This document shows positions 7,027 to 15,100 of a DNA stretch of 17,702 bases, in pieces. Location: NCBI GenBank assembly GCA_023392185.1, contig JAEVZP010000166.1:1-17702 (forward strand). Direction: 5' to 3'. Source of the DNA: Bacteroidota bacterium (GTDB taxonomy: Bacteria; Bacteroidota; Bacteroidia; Chitinophagales; Chitinophagaceae). Below the pieces are notes generated by a model. The model ran no database searches. It was not told the origin of the DNA and saw nothing but the letters and a program-made list of their open reading frames with translations. Position 1 is the stretch's first letter, and each line of letters begins with the position of its first letter. A program made the translations under genes and the position numbers.

Positions 7027-7240
7027 CCAGCACGGATTTTAGCTCTTCCAGGTTGAGTGGCGTCGGCTTCACCTGCCCGGTTTCATAGGCTTCTATGCTT
7101 TGCAGAATGGCAGGATTGGTAATCTCGTTTGAAGCGCTCACCCGCACCTTGCGCACAAAAGATATACTCTTAAAAAACTCCTCTATAAAAGCAAGCTTGT
7201 TTTCCGGAATCTCCAACTCTATTCGGTATCGCATGGTCAT
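7019..7240 (-). CDS. Antitoxin partner of YoeB (not YefM-like)
   Basis: A 73-residue protein directly upstream of and overlapping the toxin, the normal antitoxin position. The sequence has no YefM/Phd N-terminal signature. It begins MTMRYRIELEIPENKLAFIEEFFKSISFVRKVRV, a beta strand plus amphipathic helix, and ends NLEELKSVLDA, a plausible toxin-binding tail. It resembles the small DUF2683-like proteins often seen next to toxins in Bacteroidota, but I cannot confirm that family. Two ATGs are possible (7240 and 7234); the first lies 13 bases after an exact -7 motif. Function is inferred mainly from position. Confidence 0.75.
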   Translation of the reverse strand: MTMRYRIELEIPENKLAFIEEFFKSISFVRKVRVSASNEITNPAILQSIEAYETGQVKPTPLNLEELKSVLDA

Positions 7241-7253
7241 TGGTGTTTAAGAT

Positions 7254-7261
7254 CAAATTTA
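7254..7261 (-). promoter_or_regulatory. -7 promoter element of the toxin-antitoxin operon
   Basis: On the minus strand this reads TAAATTTG, an exact match to TAnnTTTG. The predicted transcript start near 7247 leaves a leader of only about 7 bases before the antitoxin ATG. No clear -33 element. Confidence 0.55.
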
Positions 7262-7292
7262 CTGCTTCTTTCTTGTTTAAGACAGAAGCGGT
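7261..7292. promoter_or_regulatory. Candidate operator of the toxin-antitoxin operon
   Basis: ACTGCTTCT (7261-7269) and AGAAGCGGT (7284-7292) form a 9-bp inverted repeat with one mismatch, separated by 14 bases. It starts at the upstream edge of the predicted -7 element and extends to where the -33 region should be. Antitoxins usually autoregulate through inverted repeats in this position. The same word forms the outer arms of the element at 6573-6700. Confidence 0.4.
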
Positions 7293-7314
7293 GAGCCTTC
7301 GTCAGATGTAAAAC

Positions 7315-7342
7315 GAACCCACCCGAGCTGGGGTTCATTTTT
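7315..7342 (+). terminator. Terminator-like hairpin with no plus-strand gene
   Basis: GAACCC (7315-7320) pairs with GGGTTC (7331-7336) across a 10-base loop and is followed on the plus strand by ATTTTTTC. No plus-strand gene lies upstream within reach. It may be a leftover of a lost gene or an inserted repeat. The 7293-7436 stretch around it has no convincing coding sequence. Confidence 0.25.
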
Positions 7343-7436
7343 TCTTCAGACAAACCGCCTCCGGGTTGATTGAAAAAGTGCGCCTTGCCGCTTTGCCAGC
7401 CCTGCATACTTGAAAGAGTGGGGCCATGCAACCACA

Positions 7437-7832
7437 CTAATAAAAATCTATCACATTGCCCATACTATCTAATGGAATTCCGTACTCTTGGTAGTCCTCT
7501 TTACGCAACAACAAAGCAGAATTATCAGGACAGGAAGGTTCATAAATCACCCTAAAAACAACGTCTTTTAATGCCCGATACTTCTCGCGGCTTTTTCGCG
7601 AAAATTTATAGTGCCTGCCATTATTAAAATTGTATCCGACCAGATATTCATATTCCAATGCACTTGACTTGGCTCTGATGACCACTCCCTTGACCTTCCC
7701 AAAAGTGAAAACATGCTCCTTCTTTAGTCTGGTCTCTCTAACCTGCTTTTGAATATATGCACCAGAAACTACCGCAGCCAGTAAAATAAAGAACCAAACG
7801 GCCTCAATAAATTTTCTTTTTTGACGCTTCAT
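7437..7832 (-). CDS. Small membrane-anchored hypothetical protein
   Basis: A 131-residue protein I do not recognise. A basic start (MKRQKRKF) precedes a single hydrophobic segment at about residues 11-27 (VWFFILLAAVVSGAYI), giving an inside-to-outside anchor. The remainder is soluble and mixed alpha/beta, with strands such as FTFGKVKGVVIRAKSS, YEYLVGYNFNNGRHYKFS and VVFRVIYEPSCPDNSALLL. The fold order (anchor, then a small beta domain with an ExSCPDNSxLL phrase) recalls DUF3592-type small domains, but this is only a resemblance. ATG start; the gene is AT-richer than its large neighbours, as is the adjoining toxin region. Confidence 0.65.
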   Translation of the reverse strand: MKRQKRKFIEAVWFFILLAAVVSGAYIQKQVRETRLKKEHVFTFGKVKGVVIRAKSSALEYEYLVGYNFNNGRHYKFSRKSREKYRALKDVVFRVIYEPSCPDNSALLLRKEDYQEYGIPLDSMGNVIDFY

Positions 7833-7948
7833 TATGGTAGAGATTTCAGCCTATAGATAGTAAAGAAAGCAGCCGAATGTCAGCCAATCCTGAGAAAACC
7901 CAGGGAAATTGACTCCAAAACTACAAGACTTCCTATTCAACAACCCTC

Positions 7949-7976
7949 AAAAAAGGCGCAGGCAACCGCCCGCGCC
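7949..7976 (-). terminator. Intrinsic terminator of the prolyl oligopeptidase gene
   Basis: A 9-bp stem with one G-T pair (GGCGCGGGC with GCCTGCGCC, loop GGTT on the minus strand, 7955-7976) is followed by six T. It lies 26 bases after the stop codon at 8002. Confidence 0.85.
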
Positions 7977-8001
7977 AGACATAAAACAAATCCTCGCGCC
8001 C

Positions 8002-10128
8002 CTACTTCTTCTGATACTCCACCCCCATATTCCACCACATAAACGCGTATTTATCGGCCTGCTCGGCCACCTGCTGGGCCGTAGATTTTCCGGCCCCGTG
8101 CCCTGCGTTGGTTTCAATGCGGATGAGTGTGGGCTTAGCGCAGCTCTGGGCTTTTTGCAACTCGGCGGCAAACTTAAAGCTGTGTGCCGGAACCACGCGG
8201 TCGTCGTGGTCGCCGGTCATCACCATGGTGGCCGGATAGCAGGTGCCCGCCTTCACGTTGTGCACCGGCGAGTATTTGTAGAGATAATTAAACATCTCCG
8301 CGTTGTCGTCCGCCGTGCCATAGTCGTAAGACCAGCCTGCGCCCGCCGTGAATTTGTGGTAGCGCAGCATATCCAGCACGCCTACGGCCGGGAAGGCCAC
8401 GCCAAACAGGTCGGGACGCTGCGTCATCGCCGCGCCCACCAGCAGGCCGCCGTTGGAGCCGCCCGAAATCGCGAGGCGCTCTTTTTTGGTGATGTTCTCT
8501 TTAATCAGATACTCCGCGGCAGCAATAAAATCGTCAAACACGTTTTGCTTTTGAAGCTTGGTGCCGGCATTGTGCCATTCGTCGCCGTATTCCCCACCGC
8601 CGCGCAGGTTGGCCACGGTATACACGCCGCCCTGTTCCAGAAACGACACAATGCTGGTGGAAAAGCTCGGTGACAGCGACACATTAAATCCACCATAGCC
8701 ATAGAGCATCGTCGGGTTCTCGCCGTTGTGAGAAAGCCCTTTTTTGCTGGTGATAATCATCGGCACCTTCGTGCCGTCTTTAGACGTGTAAAACACCTGC
8801 TTGCTTTCGTAGCCCGACGGGTCAAACTTCACGTTGGACTTCTTGTAGAGCGTGGATTTTCCGGACGGAATATCGTAGCGGTAAATCGTAGCCGGCTGGA
8901 TGTAGTTGCTAAACACATAATACACCTCTTTGTCCTTCCATTTTCCGGAAAATCCGCCTGCCGTACCGGTGCCGGGCAGCGCAATTTGGCCTTCGTTTTT
9001 CCCGGAAAGGTCATAGCGATACACTTCCGAAATCGCCGCGTTGAGGTATTGCGCAAAAAGCTTTCCGCCTGCCGTCGTTACCGAGAGCGGCGCTTTGCCT
9101 TCCGGAATCACCGTTACCCAGTTTTCCGGAACGGGATTCGAAGCATCCACTTTTACCAGCTTGCGGTTCGGCGCGTCGCGGTTGGTCAGGATGTACAGCA
9201 TGCCGTTTTCGCTGTGAATCACGTCCTGCTCGTAGTCAAAACCCGTTGCAATCGGAATCAACGGCGCGCGCTCCATGGTCAGGTTCCGCAGGTACAGTTC
9301 GTTGCCGTAGGTCGCGTTGGCCGCTGAGATGACGAGGAAATTTTCGTCTTCGGTGACGCCGCCGCCCACGTAGCGCCGCTTTTGCGCGTCATCCCCAAAA
9401 ATCATGGCGTCCTGGGACTGCGGCTCGGCTACATTGTGCCAATACAGCTTGTGGTGATCGGTTTTGGCGGTCAGCTGCGAACCTTCCGGCTTGTCGTAGG
9501 TGCTGTAATAAAAACCGTTATTTCCTTTCCAGGAAAGCGAAGAAAACTTCAGGTTTTCCAGCGGCGTACCGATGCGCTTTTTGGTTTTCGCATCCAGCAC
9601 GAAGGCTTTGCCCCAGTCGCTGCCGCCTTCCGAAATCATATACGCACAGCGCGAGCCGTCTTTGGAAAACGTAACGCCGGAAAGCGACGTCGTGCCGTCT
9701 TTGGAGAACGTGTTGGGGTCCAGAAAAACTTCCGGTTTTCCGGAACCTTTCTGGCGATACAAAACGCTTTGCGCCTGCAGGCCGTCGTTTTTATAGAAAT
9801 ACGTCCACTCGCCTTCTTTGAACGGAGCAGAATAACGCTCGTAATTAATCAGTTGCGTCAGCCGGTCGCGCCACGCTTTCCGGAACGGAATCTTGCTGAG
9901 GTAGGCTTCCGTAGAAACGTTTTGACGCTTCACCCAGTCCATCGTTTTGGCCGAGCGGTCGTCCTCCAGCCAGCGGAGCGGGTCTTTCACCGTCGTGCCG
10001 AAATACGTATCGGTGGTTTTGTCGGTTGCGAAATCGGTTTCGGGATATTTTCCCTTAAAAGAAGGGTCCTGGGCCAGTGCCATAGTAGAAGACAACAGGG
10101 AAATCAGCAGCAAAGAATGGGTTCGCAT
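8002..10128 (-). CDS. Prolyl oligopeptidase, S9A family, exported
   Basis: A serine peptidase of 708 residues that cleaves short peptides after proline. A signal peptide (MRTHSLLLISLLSSTMALAQ, cleavage after residue 20) sends it to the periplasm. The N-terminal beta-propeller starts with the family phrase DPLRWLEDDRS (49-59). The C-terminal alpha/beta-hydrolase domain carries PTMLYGYGGFNVS (472-484), ANLRGGGEYGDEWHNAG (506-522), nucleophile Ser558 in GGSNGG, the acid Asp in GDHDDRVVP (639-647) and His677 in NAGHG. This layout matches porcine prolyl oligopeptidase (about 710 residues; Ser554, Asp641, His680). Complete, with all catalytic residues. It precedes a strong terminator and follows the GNAT gene by 89 bases, so co-transcription is possible. 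Likely a peptide-scavenging enzyme. Confidence 0.96.
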   Translation of the reverse strand: MRTHSLLLISLLSSTMALAQDPSFKGKYPETDFATDKTTDTYFGTTVKDPLRWLEDDRSAKTMDWVKRQNVSTEAYLSKIPFRKAWRDRLTQLINYERYSAPFKEGEWTYFYKNDGLQAQSVLYRQKGSGKPEVFLDPNTFSKDGTTSLSGVTFSKDGSRCAYMISEGGSDWGKAFVLDAKTKKRIGTPLENLKFSSLSWKGNNGFYYSTYDKPEGSQLTAKTDHHKLYWHNVAEPQSQDAMIFGDDAQKRRYVGGGVTEDENFLVISAANATYGNELYLRNLTMERAPLIPIATGFDYEQDVIHSENGMLYILTNRDAPNRKLVKVDASNPVPENWVTVIPEGKAPLSVTTAGGKLFAQYLNAAISEVYRYDLSGKNEGQIALPGTGTAGGFSGKWKDKEVYYVFSNYIQPATIYRYDIPSGKSTLYKKSNVKFDPSGYESKQVFYTSKDGTKVPMIITSKKGLSHNGENPTMLYGYGGFNVSLSPSFSTSIVSFLEQGGVYTVANLRGGGEYGDEWHNAGTKLQKQNVFDDFIAAAEYLIKENITKKERLAISGGSNGGLLVGAAMTQRPDLFGVAFPAVGVLDMLRYHKFTAGAGWSYDYGTADDNAEMFNYLYKYSPVHNVKAGTCYPATMVMTGDHDDRVVPAHSFKFAAELQKAQSCAKPTLIRIETNAGHGAGKSTAQQVAEQADKYAFMWWNMGVEYQKK

Positions 10129-10217
10129 ACGGGGCTGAAATTACGGGATTATTCTTGCGCAGGCACAGCCCGCAACGAGAGGGCGACGAAAACACAGCTT
10201 CCGCCGAACGGTGCACT

Positions 10218-10721
10218 TTACCCGCTGCGGCGCAATCCGTAAATCAGTTCGTCCAGCAAAACGCCGTTTTTAAAGATGGTTTGGTGGAAATGCGCTTCTT
10301 TTTCAAAGCCGCATTTTTCCAACACCCGCGCCGAGGCCGGATTATTTCCAAACACCCGGCCATAGATCCGCAGGATGTCAAAATTCCGGAAACCATACAC
10401 GATCATTTGCTTCACAGCTTCGGTGGCAAGGCCCTGGCCCCAATAGGTTTCTCCCAGCCAATAGCCGATTTCGGCATTCTTGGAGAGGATGTCGGTTTGC
10501 GGATGAATGCCAATAGCGCCGGCAACGCGCCCGGCTACCGCAATGGCAAACATCCGGCGCGGCGCATGCGAGGCCGTCAGTGCGATAAACTGCCGCCCGG
10601 CGTCTTCGGTGTAGGGATGCGGAAACTGGTCGGTCATAAAACCCGCAACTGTGGCATTATTGGCGTGTTGAACCAGGTCGTGCAGGTCCGATTCCTGCCA
10701 GGGACGAAGAACGAGGTGCAT
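10218..10721 (-). CDS. GNAT-family N-acetyltransferase (RimJ/RimL-like)
   Basis: A 167-residue acetyl-CoA-dependent acetyltransferase. It begins with the usual LVLRPWQESDLHDL strand-helix. The acetyl-CoA pyrophosphate loop is YWGQGLATEAVKQMI (93-107, Q-x-x-G-x-A type GQGLAT), and motif B is NNPASARVLEKCGF (126-139). The order and spacing fit the RimJ/RimL-type subgroup that acetylates protein N-termini, amino groups or small molecules; the substrate is not predictable. ATG at 10721, 40 bases after an exact -7 element. No terminator was seen between this gene and the prolyl oligopeptidase gene. Confidence 0.9.
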   Translation of the reverse strand: MHLVLRPWQESDLHDLVQHANNATVAGFMTDQFPHPYTEDAGRQFIALTASHAPRRMFAIAVAGRVAGAIGIHPQTDILSKNAEIGYWLGETYWGQGLATEAVKQMIVYGFRNFDILRIYGRVFGNNPASARVLEKCGFEKEAHFHQTIFKNGVLLDELIYGLRRSG

Positions 10722-10746
10722 GTTTCGGTTTTTTTACAGGCAGATT

Positions 10747-10787
10747 CGAGATACTGTCTCGCAAAAATATCTATCGTTTGGATAGAT
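10747..10787. promoter_or_regulatory. Two inverted repeats flanking the GNAT promoter
   Basis: CGAGA-TACTG-TCTCG (10747-10761) and ATCTATC-GTTTG-GATAGAT (10769-10787) lie on either side of the predicted -7 box. The second, read on the minus strand, is followed by ATTTTTG, so it could also end the upstream MscS transcript. Operator sites are the alternative reading. Confidence 0.4.
10762..10769 (-). promoter_or_regulatory. -7 promoter element of the GNAT gene
   Basis: On the minus strand this reads TATTTTTG, an exact match to TAnnTTTG. The leader to the ATG at 10721 would be about 35 bases and contains the CGAGA/TCTCG hairpin. No clear -33 element. Confidence 0.5.
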
Positions 10788-10826
10788 TGGATCAGGGCTG
10801 CCGGGTGCGGCAAAAAATTCCGGAAA

Positions 10827-11726
10827 CTATCCTGTTTCTGTCGGCAGTTTGTCGAGCATCTCAGAGAGCGGCACGCCGGCTTTAATTCCAAAATCCAGTG
10901 TCCGGATCGGAAACGGCAGGCTGATATTAGCTTTGTCATAGGCCTTTTTAAGGCGCATAATTGCCTGACTGCCCACTTCCAAAAAATCGCCCTGCCTGAC
11001 CTGATCGGTCCACAGCCGGATTGTGAAATCAATGGTGCTGTCGCCAAAACCGGTGTATACGACCGTGGTTTTTTCATCGGAAGAAAGGCCTTCCAGTCCT
11101 TCCAGCGTTTGGAGGGTGAGTGCTTTGACCGCTTCGAGATCTTCGCCGTAGGAAACGCCTATGGTAATGTCGTAGCGGCGTTTGCGATAGCGCGAATAGT
11201 TTTGAATCGGGTTTTGGAAAACGTCTTTGTTGGGAACGATCACCAGGTGGCCCTGAAAGGTGCGAAGGACCGTGTCGCGCAGATTAATAGCTTCTACAAT
11301 GCCCATATGGTCTTTCACTTTCACAATGTCGCCAATACCGATCGGGCGGCGCAAGGACAGGAAAACGCCCGACATAAAATTGGCCGCAATATCCTGAAAA
11401 GCAAAGGCCAGCGCCAGGCCGATGACGCCTGCACCAGCCAGCATGGTGGTCACGGCTTTGTCGAGTTTCAGGATGCTGAGGGCGATGAAGATGGCCGTGG
11501 TGCCGACGGCAATGGAAACAAAAGAAGCCGTTAGATTGATCAGCGCCTGGTGGCTGGAGAACCGGCCCATGACCTTTCGGGTAATTTTTTTGACGTATTT
11601 AGCCAGGAGCAACCCAATGGTTACCACAATGGCAGCAATCACAATATTGGGCAGCAGGGCGATAAAGCTGCGCAGCCACAGTTGCAGCTTTTGCAGGATG
11701 ATATGATAGGCTTTGGAAAGGTCCAT
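10827..11726 (-). CDS. MscS-family mechanosensitive channel
   Basis: A 299-residue inner-membrane channel that opens under membrane tension and releases solutes after osmotic downshock. Hydrophobic segments lie at about 22-44 (TM1), 64-87 (TM2) and 92-124 (pore TM3). TM3 carries the family signature AGVIGLALAFAFQDIAANFMSG with the Gly/Ala packing pattern. The beta domain follows with PIGIGDIVKVKDHMGIVEAINLRDTVLRT and VPNKDVFQNPIQNYS. The C-terminal phrase LPFPIRTLDF is typical of the family. Length is close to E. coli MscS (286). ATG start at 11726. Complete and apparently functional. It may be transcribed with the GNAT gene unless the hairpin at 10769-10787 stops transcription. Confidence 0.93.
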   Translation of the reverse strand: MDLSKAYHIILQKLQLWLRSFIALLPNIVIAAIVVTIGLLLAKYVKKITRKVMGRFSSHQALINLTASFVSIAVGTTAIFIALSILKLDKAVTTMLAGAGVIGLALAFAFQDIAANFMSGVFLSLRRPIGIGDIVKVKDHMGIVEAINLRDTVLRTFQGHLVIVPNKDVFQNPIQNYSRYRKRRYDITIGVSYGEDLEAVKALTLQTLEGLEGLSSDEKTTVVYTGFGDSTIDFTIRLWTDQVRQGDFLEVGSQAIMRLKKAYDKANISLPFPIRTLDFGIKAGVPLSEMLDKLPTETG

Positions 11727-12160
11727 AAAATGCGGAAAGCGAAGTTTATTCTATAACAGGCCGCTGCACAACCACCCGTAAGCGCGCTTCCACAACGACA
11801 TCAAAACCGGTTTTCAAATTCAAAAAACAATGCCAGCCAGATCAGCAGGAGGTTTAAAATCCGTTTGAATAACACACTCCCTTATCTGATGCTACTCATT
11901 CGGTAACATACAGAAGCCTCTTTGATTTGGTTTTCGCTCAAAACGGTTAGATCCCAGCAGAGTCCGCCTCGGCTCTCGTCGGAAGGACGAATTTTACTGG
12001 GCGGAATGCGGAGGCCTCCTGAGGACATCCAACCCAAAAACACCCTAACTTGAGCGTTTCTGCGATACGCTGGTTTCCTTCTTGACCCTTACTACCTGAT
12101 CCTTCCCTCCCAGCTCCTAAACCCCGCCCGGCTCCGGTTATCCAACAAAACCGGTTGAAA
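11727..12160. other. Gene-free region between divergent MscS and TamB genes
   Basis: About 430 bases without a supported coding sequence. The central part (11935-12056) may form a structured element. Outer arms are CGCTCAA...GTTAG (11935-11950, with a 4-base bulge) and CTAACTTGAGCG (12045-12056). An inner stem is TCCGCC (11963-11968) with GGCGGA (12000-12005), and at the core is hairpin TCGTC-GGAAG-GACGA (11976-11990). A 10-bp palindrome GGAGGCCTCC lies at 12010-12019. The flanks look like plain promoter-region DNA. Confidence 0.35.
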
Positions 12161-12168
12161 TATCTTTG
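12161..12168 (+). promoter_or_regulatory. -7 promoter element of the TamB-like gene
   Basis: TATCTTTG is an exact match to TAnnTTTG. It overlaps the upstream in-frame TTG at 12166, which therefore cannot be the start if this promoter is used. The transcript would begin near 12175, about 15 bases before the TTG at 12190. Confidence 0.55.
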
Positions 12169-12189
12169 CCCTGCTTATCTTTCTTTTCC

Positions 12190-15100
12190 TTGAGGCGCTT
12201 TTTCAAAATTCTGCGAAACATGGTGTTCAGCATCCTGGCGGTGCTGGCGCTGGCCGTGGTGCTGATTCAGCTGTCCCCGGTGCAGAATTATCTCGCCCGC
12301 AAGGCGGTGCACATGCTGGCCCAAAAGCTTCAGACCGAAGTGCGGGTCCAAAATGTGCGCATCGATTTTTTCAATCACTTTCTGCTGCAAGGGCTGTTGC
12401 TCAAAGACCGGCAGGGCGACACCCTGCTATATGCCGGCGAAGCGCGCCTGCGCATTACCGACTGGTTCTTTTTTAAAGAAGAAGTACCGGTGATCCGTTA
12501 CCTCGGGCTGCACGACGCCGATGTGCACCTCTACCGCACGCCCAAAGGGCCGGAATGGAACTATCAGTTTGTGGCCGATGCCTTCAACACCGGCACCAAA
12601 GACACCACCAAAGCCGCCAACGAATTTGAACTCGACCTCGAAGCGCTGGATCTCAAAAACATTCGCTTTCGAATGGACGATGCCTGGGCCGGAAACGATC
12701 AATGGCTCACTATCGGTACGCTGAAGCTCCTGGCCGACGAGGTGAACCTGAAAAAGAAGACGGCCCGCATCAAACGGCTTCAAATCAGGGGCGGCTCCTA
12801 TGGAATTCGGGATTATACCGGTGGCAAGCCAGCCGACACCACCCCGCCGGGGCCGTCTTACGTCATCGACACCACAGCTTTCAACCCGGCAGGCTGGCAG
12901 CTGTTTGCTAAAACGCTCGACCTGAAAGATTGTGGGTTTTCGCTCAAGCTAAGCGACGCGCCGGCGCCGGAAGGCGAATTTGATGCCGACCACCTCGGCA
13001 TTACCGGTGTGGACATCCAGGCCAAGGAAGTTCAGATTCTGAACGACACCATTACCGGCCGCATCGACCACCTGCAGGCCACCGAGCGCAGCGGTATTCT
13101 GATCCGCCACATGGAAGCCGACGTCACGGTTTCGCCCGTGCTTTCGGAATGTAAAAATCTCTTGCTGCAAACCAATAACAGCAGTATCGGCGACTACTAT
13201 GCCATGCACTACAACCGTTTTCCGGATTTTACGGAATACATCGACAGCGTGCGCATGGTGGCCCGCCTCAAAGACGCGCAGGTGGACATGCAGGACATCG
13301 CCTACTTCGCCCCGCCGATGAAATGGATGAAGCAAATCGCCCGCGCTTCCGGAAATTTCGACGGTACGGTAGCCGATTTCCGCACCCAGAACCTGAACGT
13401 TACCGACGGCGATTCGCGCCTGTTGGGCAATCTGGCCATGCGCGGCCTGCCCGATATTGAGAAAACTTTTTTCTCTTTTGAAAAAGGAGCTCTTTTCACC
13501 ACCGGCCCGGCCATTCTGAAATGGGCGCCGCAGCTGCGCAATCACCCGGCCGTAGCCCTCGAAATCCTGCGTTACGCCCATTTTCAGGGCGCGTTTCATG
13601 GTTTTTACGATGCCTTCCTTACGTCCGGAACGCTGGCGACCAATCTGGGAACCGTTACTTCAAATGTAAAACTGTCGGTGCCGCCGCTTTCCGGCAGAAA
13701 TGCAACCTATAAAGGCTTTATCCGGACGCAGAACTTCCAGATCGGGCCTTTTCTGCGTATTCCCCATGTGGGCAGCATCACGGCGGTGGCCGAGATTGAA
13801 GGAAAAGGCTTTGACCCCTTGCTGGCCGAGGTGCACCTCAACGGCAATATCAATCGCTTTGAAGTCGGCGGCTATCCTTATTCCAATATTCTGGTGGACG
13901 GCATTCTGGCGAGAAAGAAATTTTCCGGAACCGGGCAGGTAACCGACCCCAATGTGGCGATGTCTTTTACCGGAACGGTGGATTTCTCCGGTCCCAAACC
14001 GCTTCTGGCAGCCGATGCCCACCTGCTGCAAAGCAACTGGAAGGCGCTGGGTTTTGTACAGGATTCTACCCTGGCCTCTGCCGACCTGCGCATTGCCACT
14101 ACCGGGCTTGACTTAGATGATTTTACCGGTTCGGCTACACTCTACAATATTGACCTGCGGCGCAACGGCGCCCGCCTCGACCTCGACTCCATTGAGCTCA
14201 CGTCCTCGATCGACACGGCCAAAATCCGGAAGCTGCTGATTACCAGCAATGCCCTTTCCGCCGAACTGACCGGAAAATTCCTCCTCACCCAAGTACCTGC
14301 TACAACACAACTTTTCCTCGCCGGCTACCTGCCCAACTATATTGATCCGCCAAAGAAAATTCCGGAATTACAGGATTTCACTTACAGCATTTTTACCCAC
14401 GAAATCGATCCGCTTTTTGCGGTTTTGCTGCCCCAAATCCGGGGTTTTGACTCCGGGACGCTGTATGGTTTTATGAAAACGGCAGAACGGCGGCTGGTAG
14501 CGGAAGCCAACTTTCCGTTTGCGCAGATCGGACCGCTCTATTTGAAAAATACAACCGTTCTGGCCAACGGCGATTATGAAAGAATTTTGCTGACCGGATC
14601 TGCCAAACGGTTTTATACCGGCAACGATCTGCTCAATGCTACCCTCGACATGAACCTGCTGGTGGGGGCCGATTCGCTGGATTTTTCAGTTGTCACCCAC
14701 TCGCCCAATGCCTATGGCTCGGCCCGTATTCAGGGCTTTGCGCATGCGCATGGCGACACGCTTTCCGGTTTTCTGCGGCCTTCGGAGTTTCTGCTCAATG
14801 CCGACCGCTGGGAAATTTCCGGAAACAACGCCTTTGCTTTTGCAGACGATTACCTCTTGATCCGGAATCTGGACATCCACTCCGACGAACAGCGGGTGAC
14901 TCTCAACAGCAACTTCGAAAACGGCACACCCGTTCTGACTGCCAACATCTCGCACTATGATCTTTCCAACCTGCGGGAAATCGAATCGCTGCGCGAATAC
15001 CAGACTGCCGGTCGGGTGAACGGAACGGTGCAGCTGTATGAACCAATGCGCGAAAGCCGGCGGCTGAAAGCAGCACTCCAGGCAACAGACCTAGCGCTGG

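Noticed and set aside
7237..7437. 66-codon minus-strand open frame upstream of the antitoxin
   Set aside because: It spans the predicted promoter and the hairpin at 7315-7336, has no recognisable domain, and overlaps the antitoxin start.
7909..10242. Plus-strand open frames antisense to the prolyl oligopeptidase gene (254, 199 and 286 codons)
   Set aside because: The minus-strand protein has a complete catalytic triad and signal peptide; the antisense translations are Arg/His/Val-rich with no recognisable motif.
10155..11534. 459-codon plus-strand frame antisense to the GNAT and MscS genes
   Set aside because: Two recognised genes lie opposite, and the frame crosses their intergenic gap without any domain signature.
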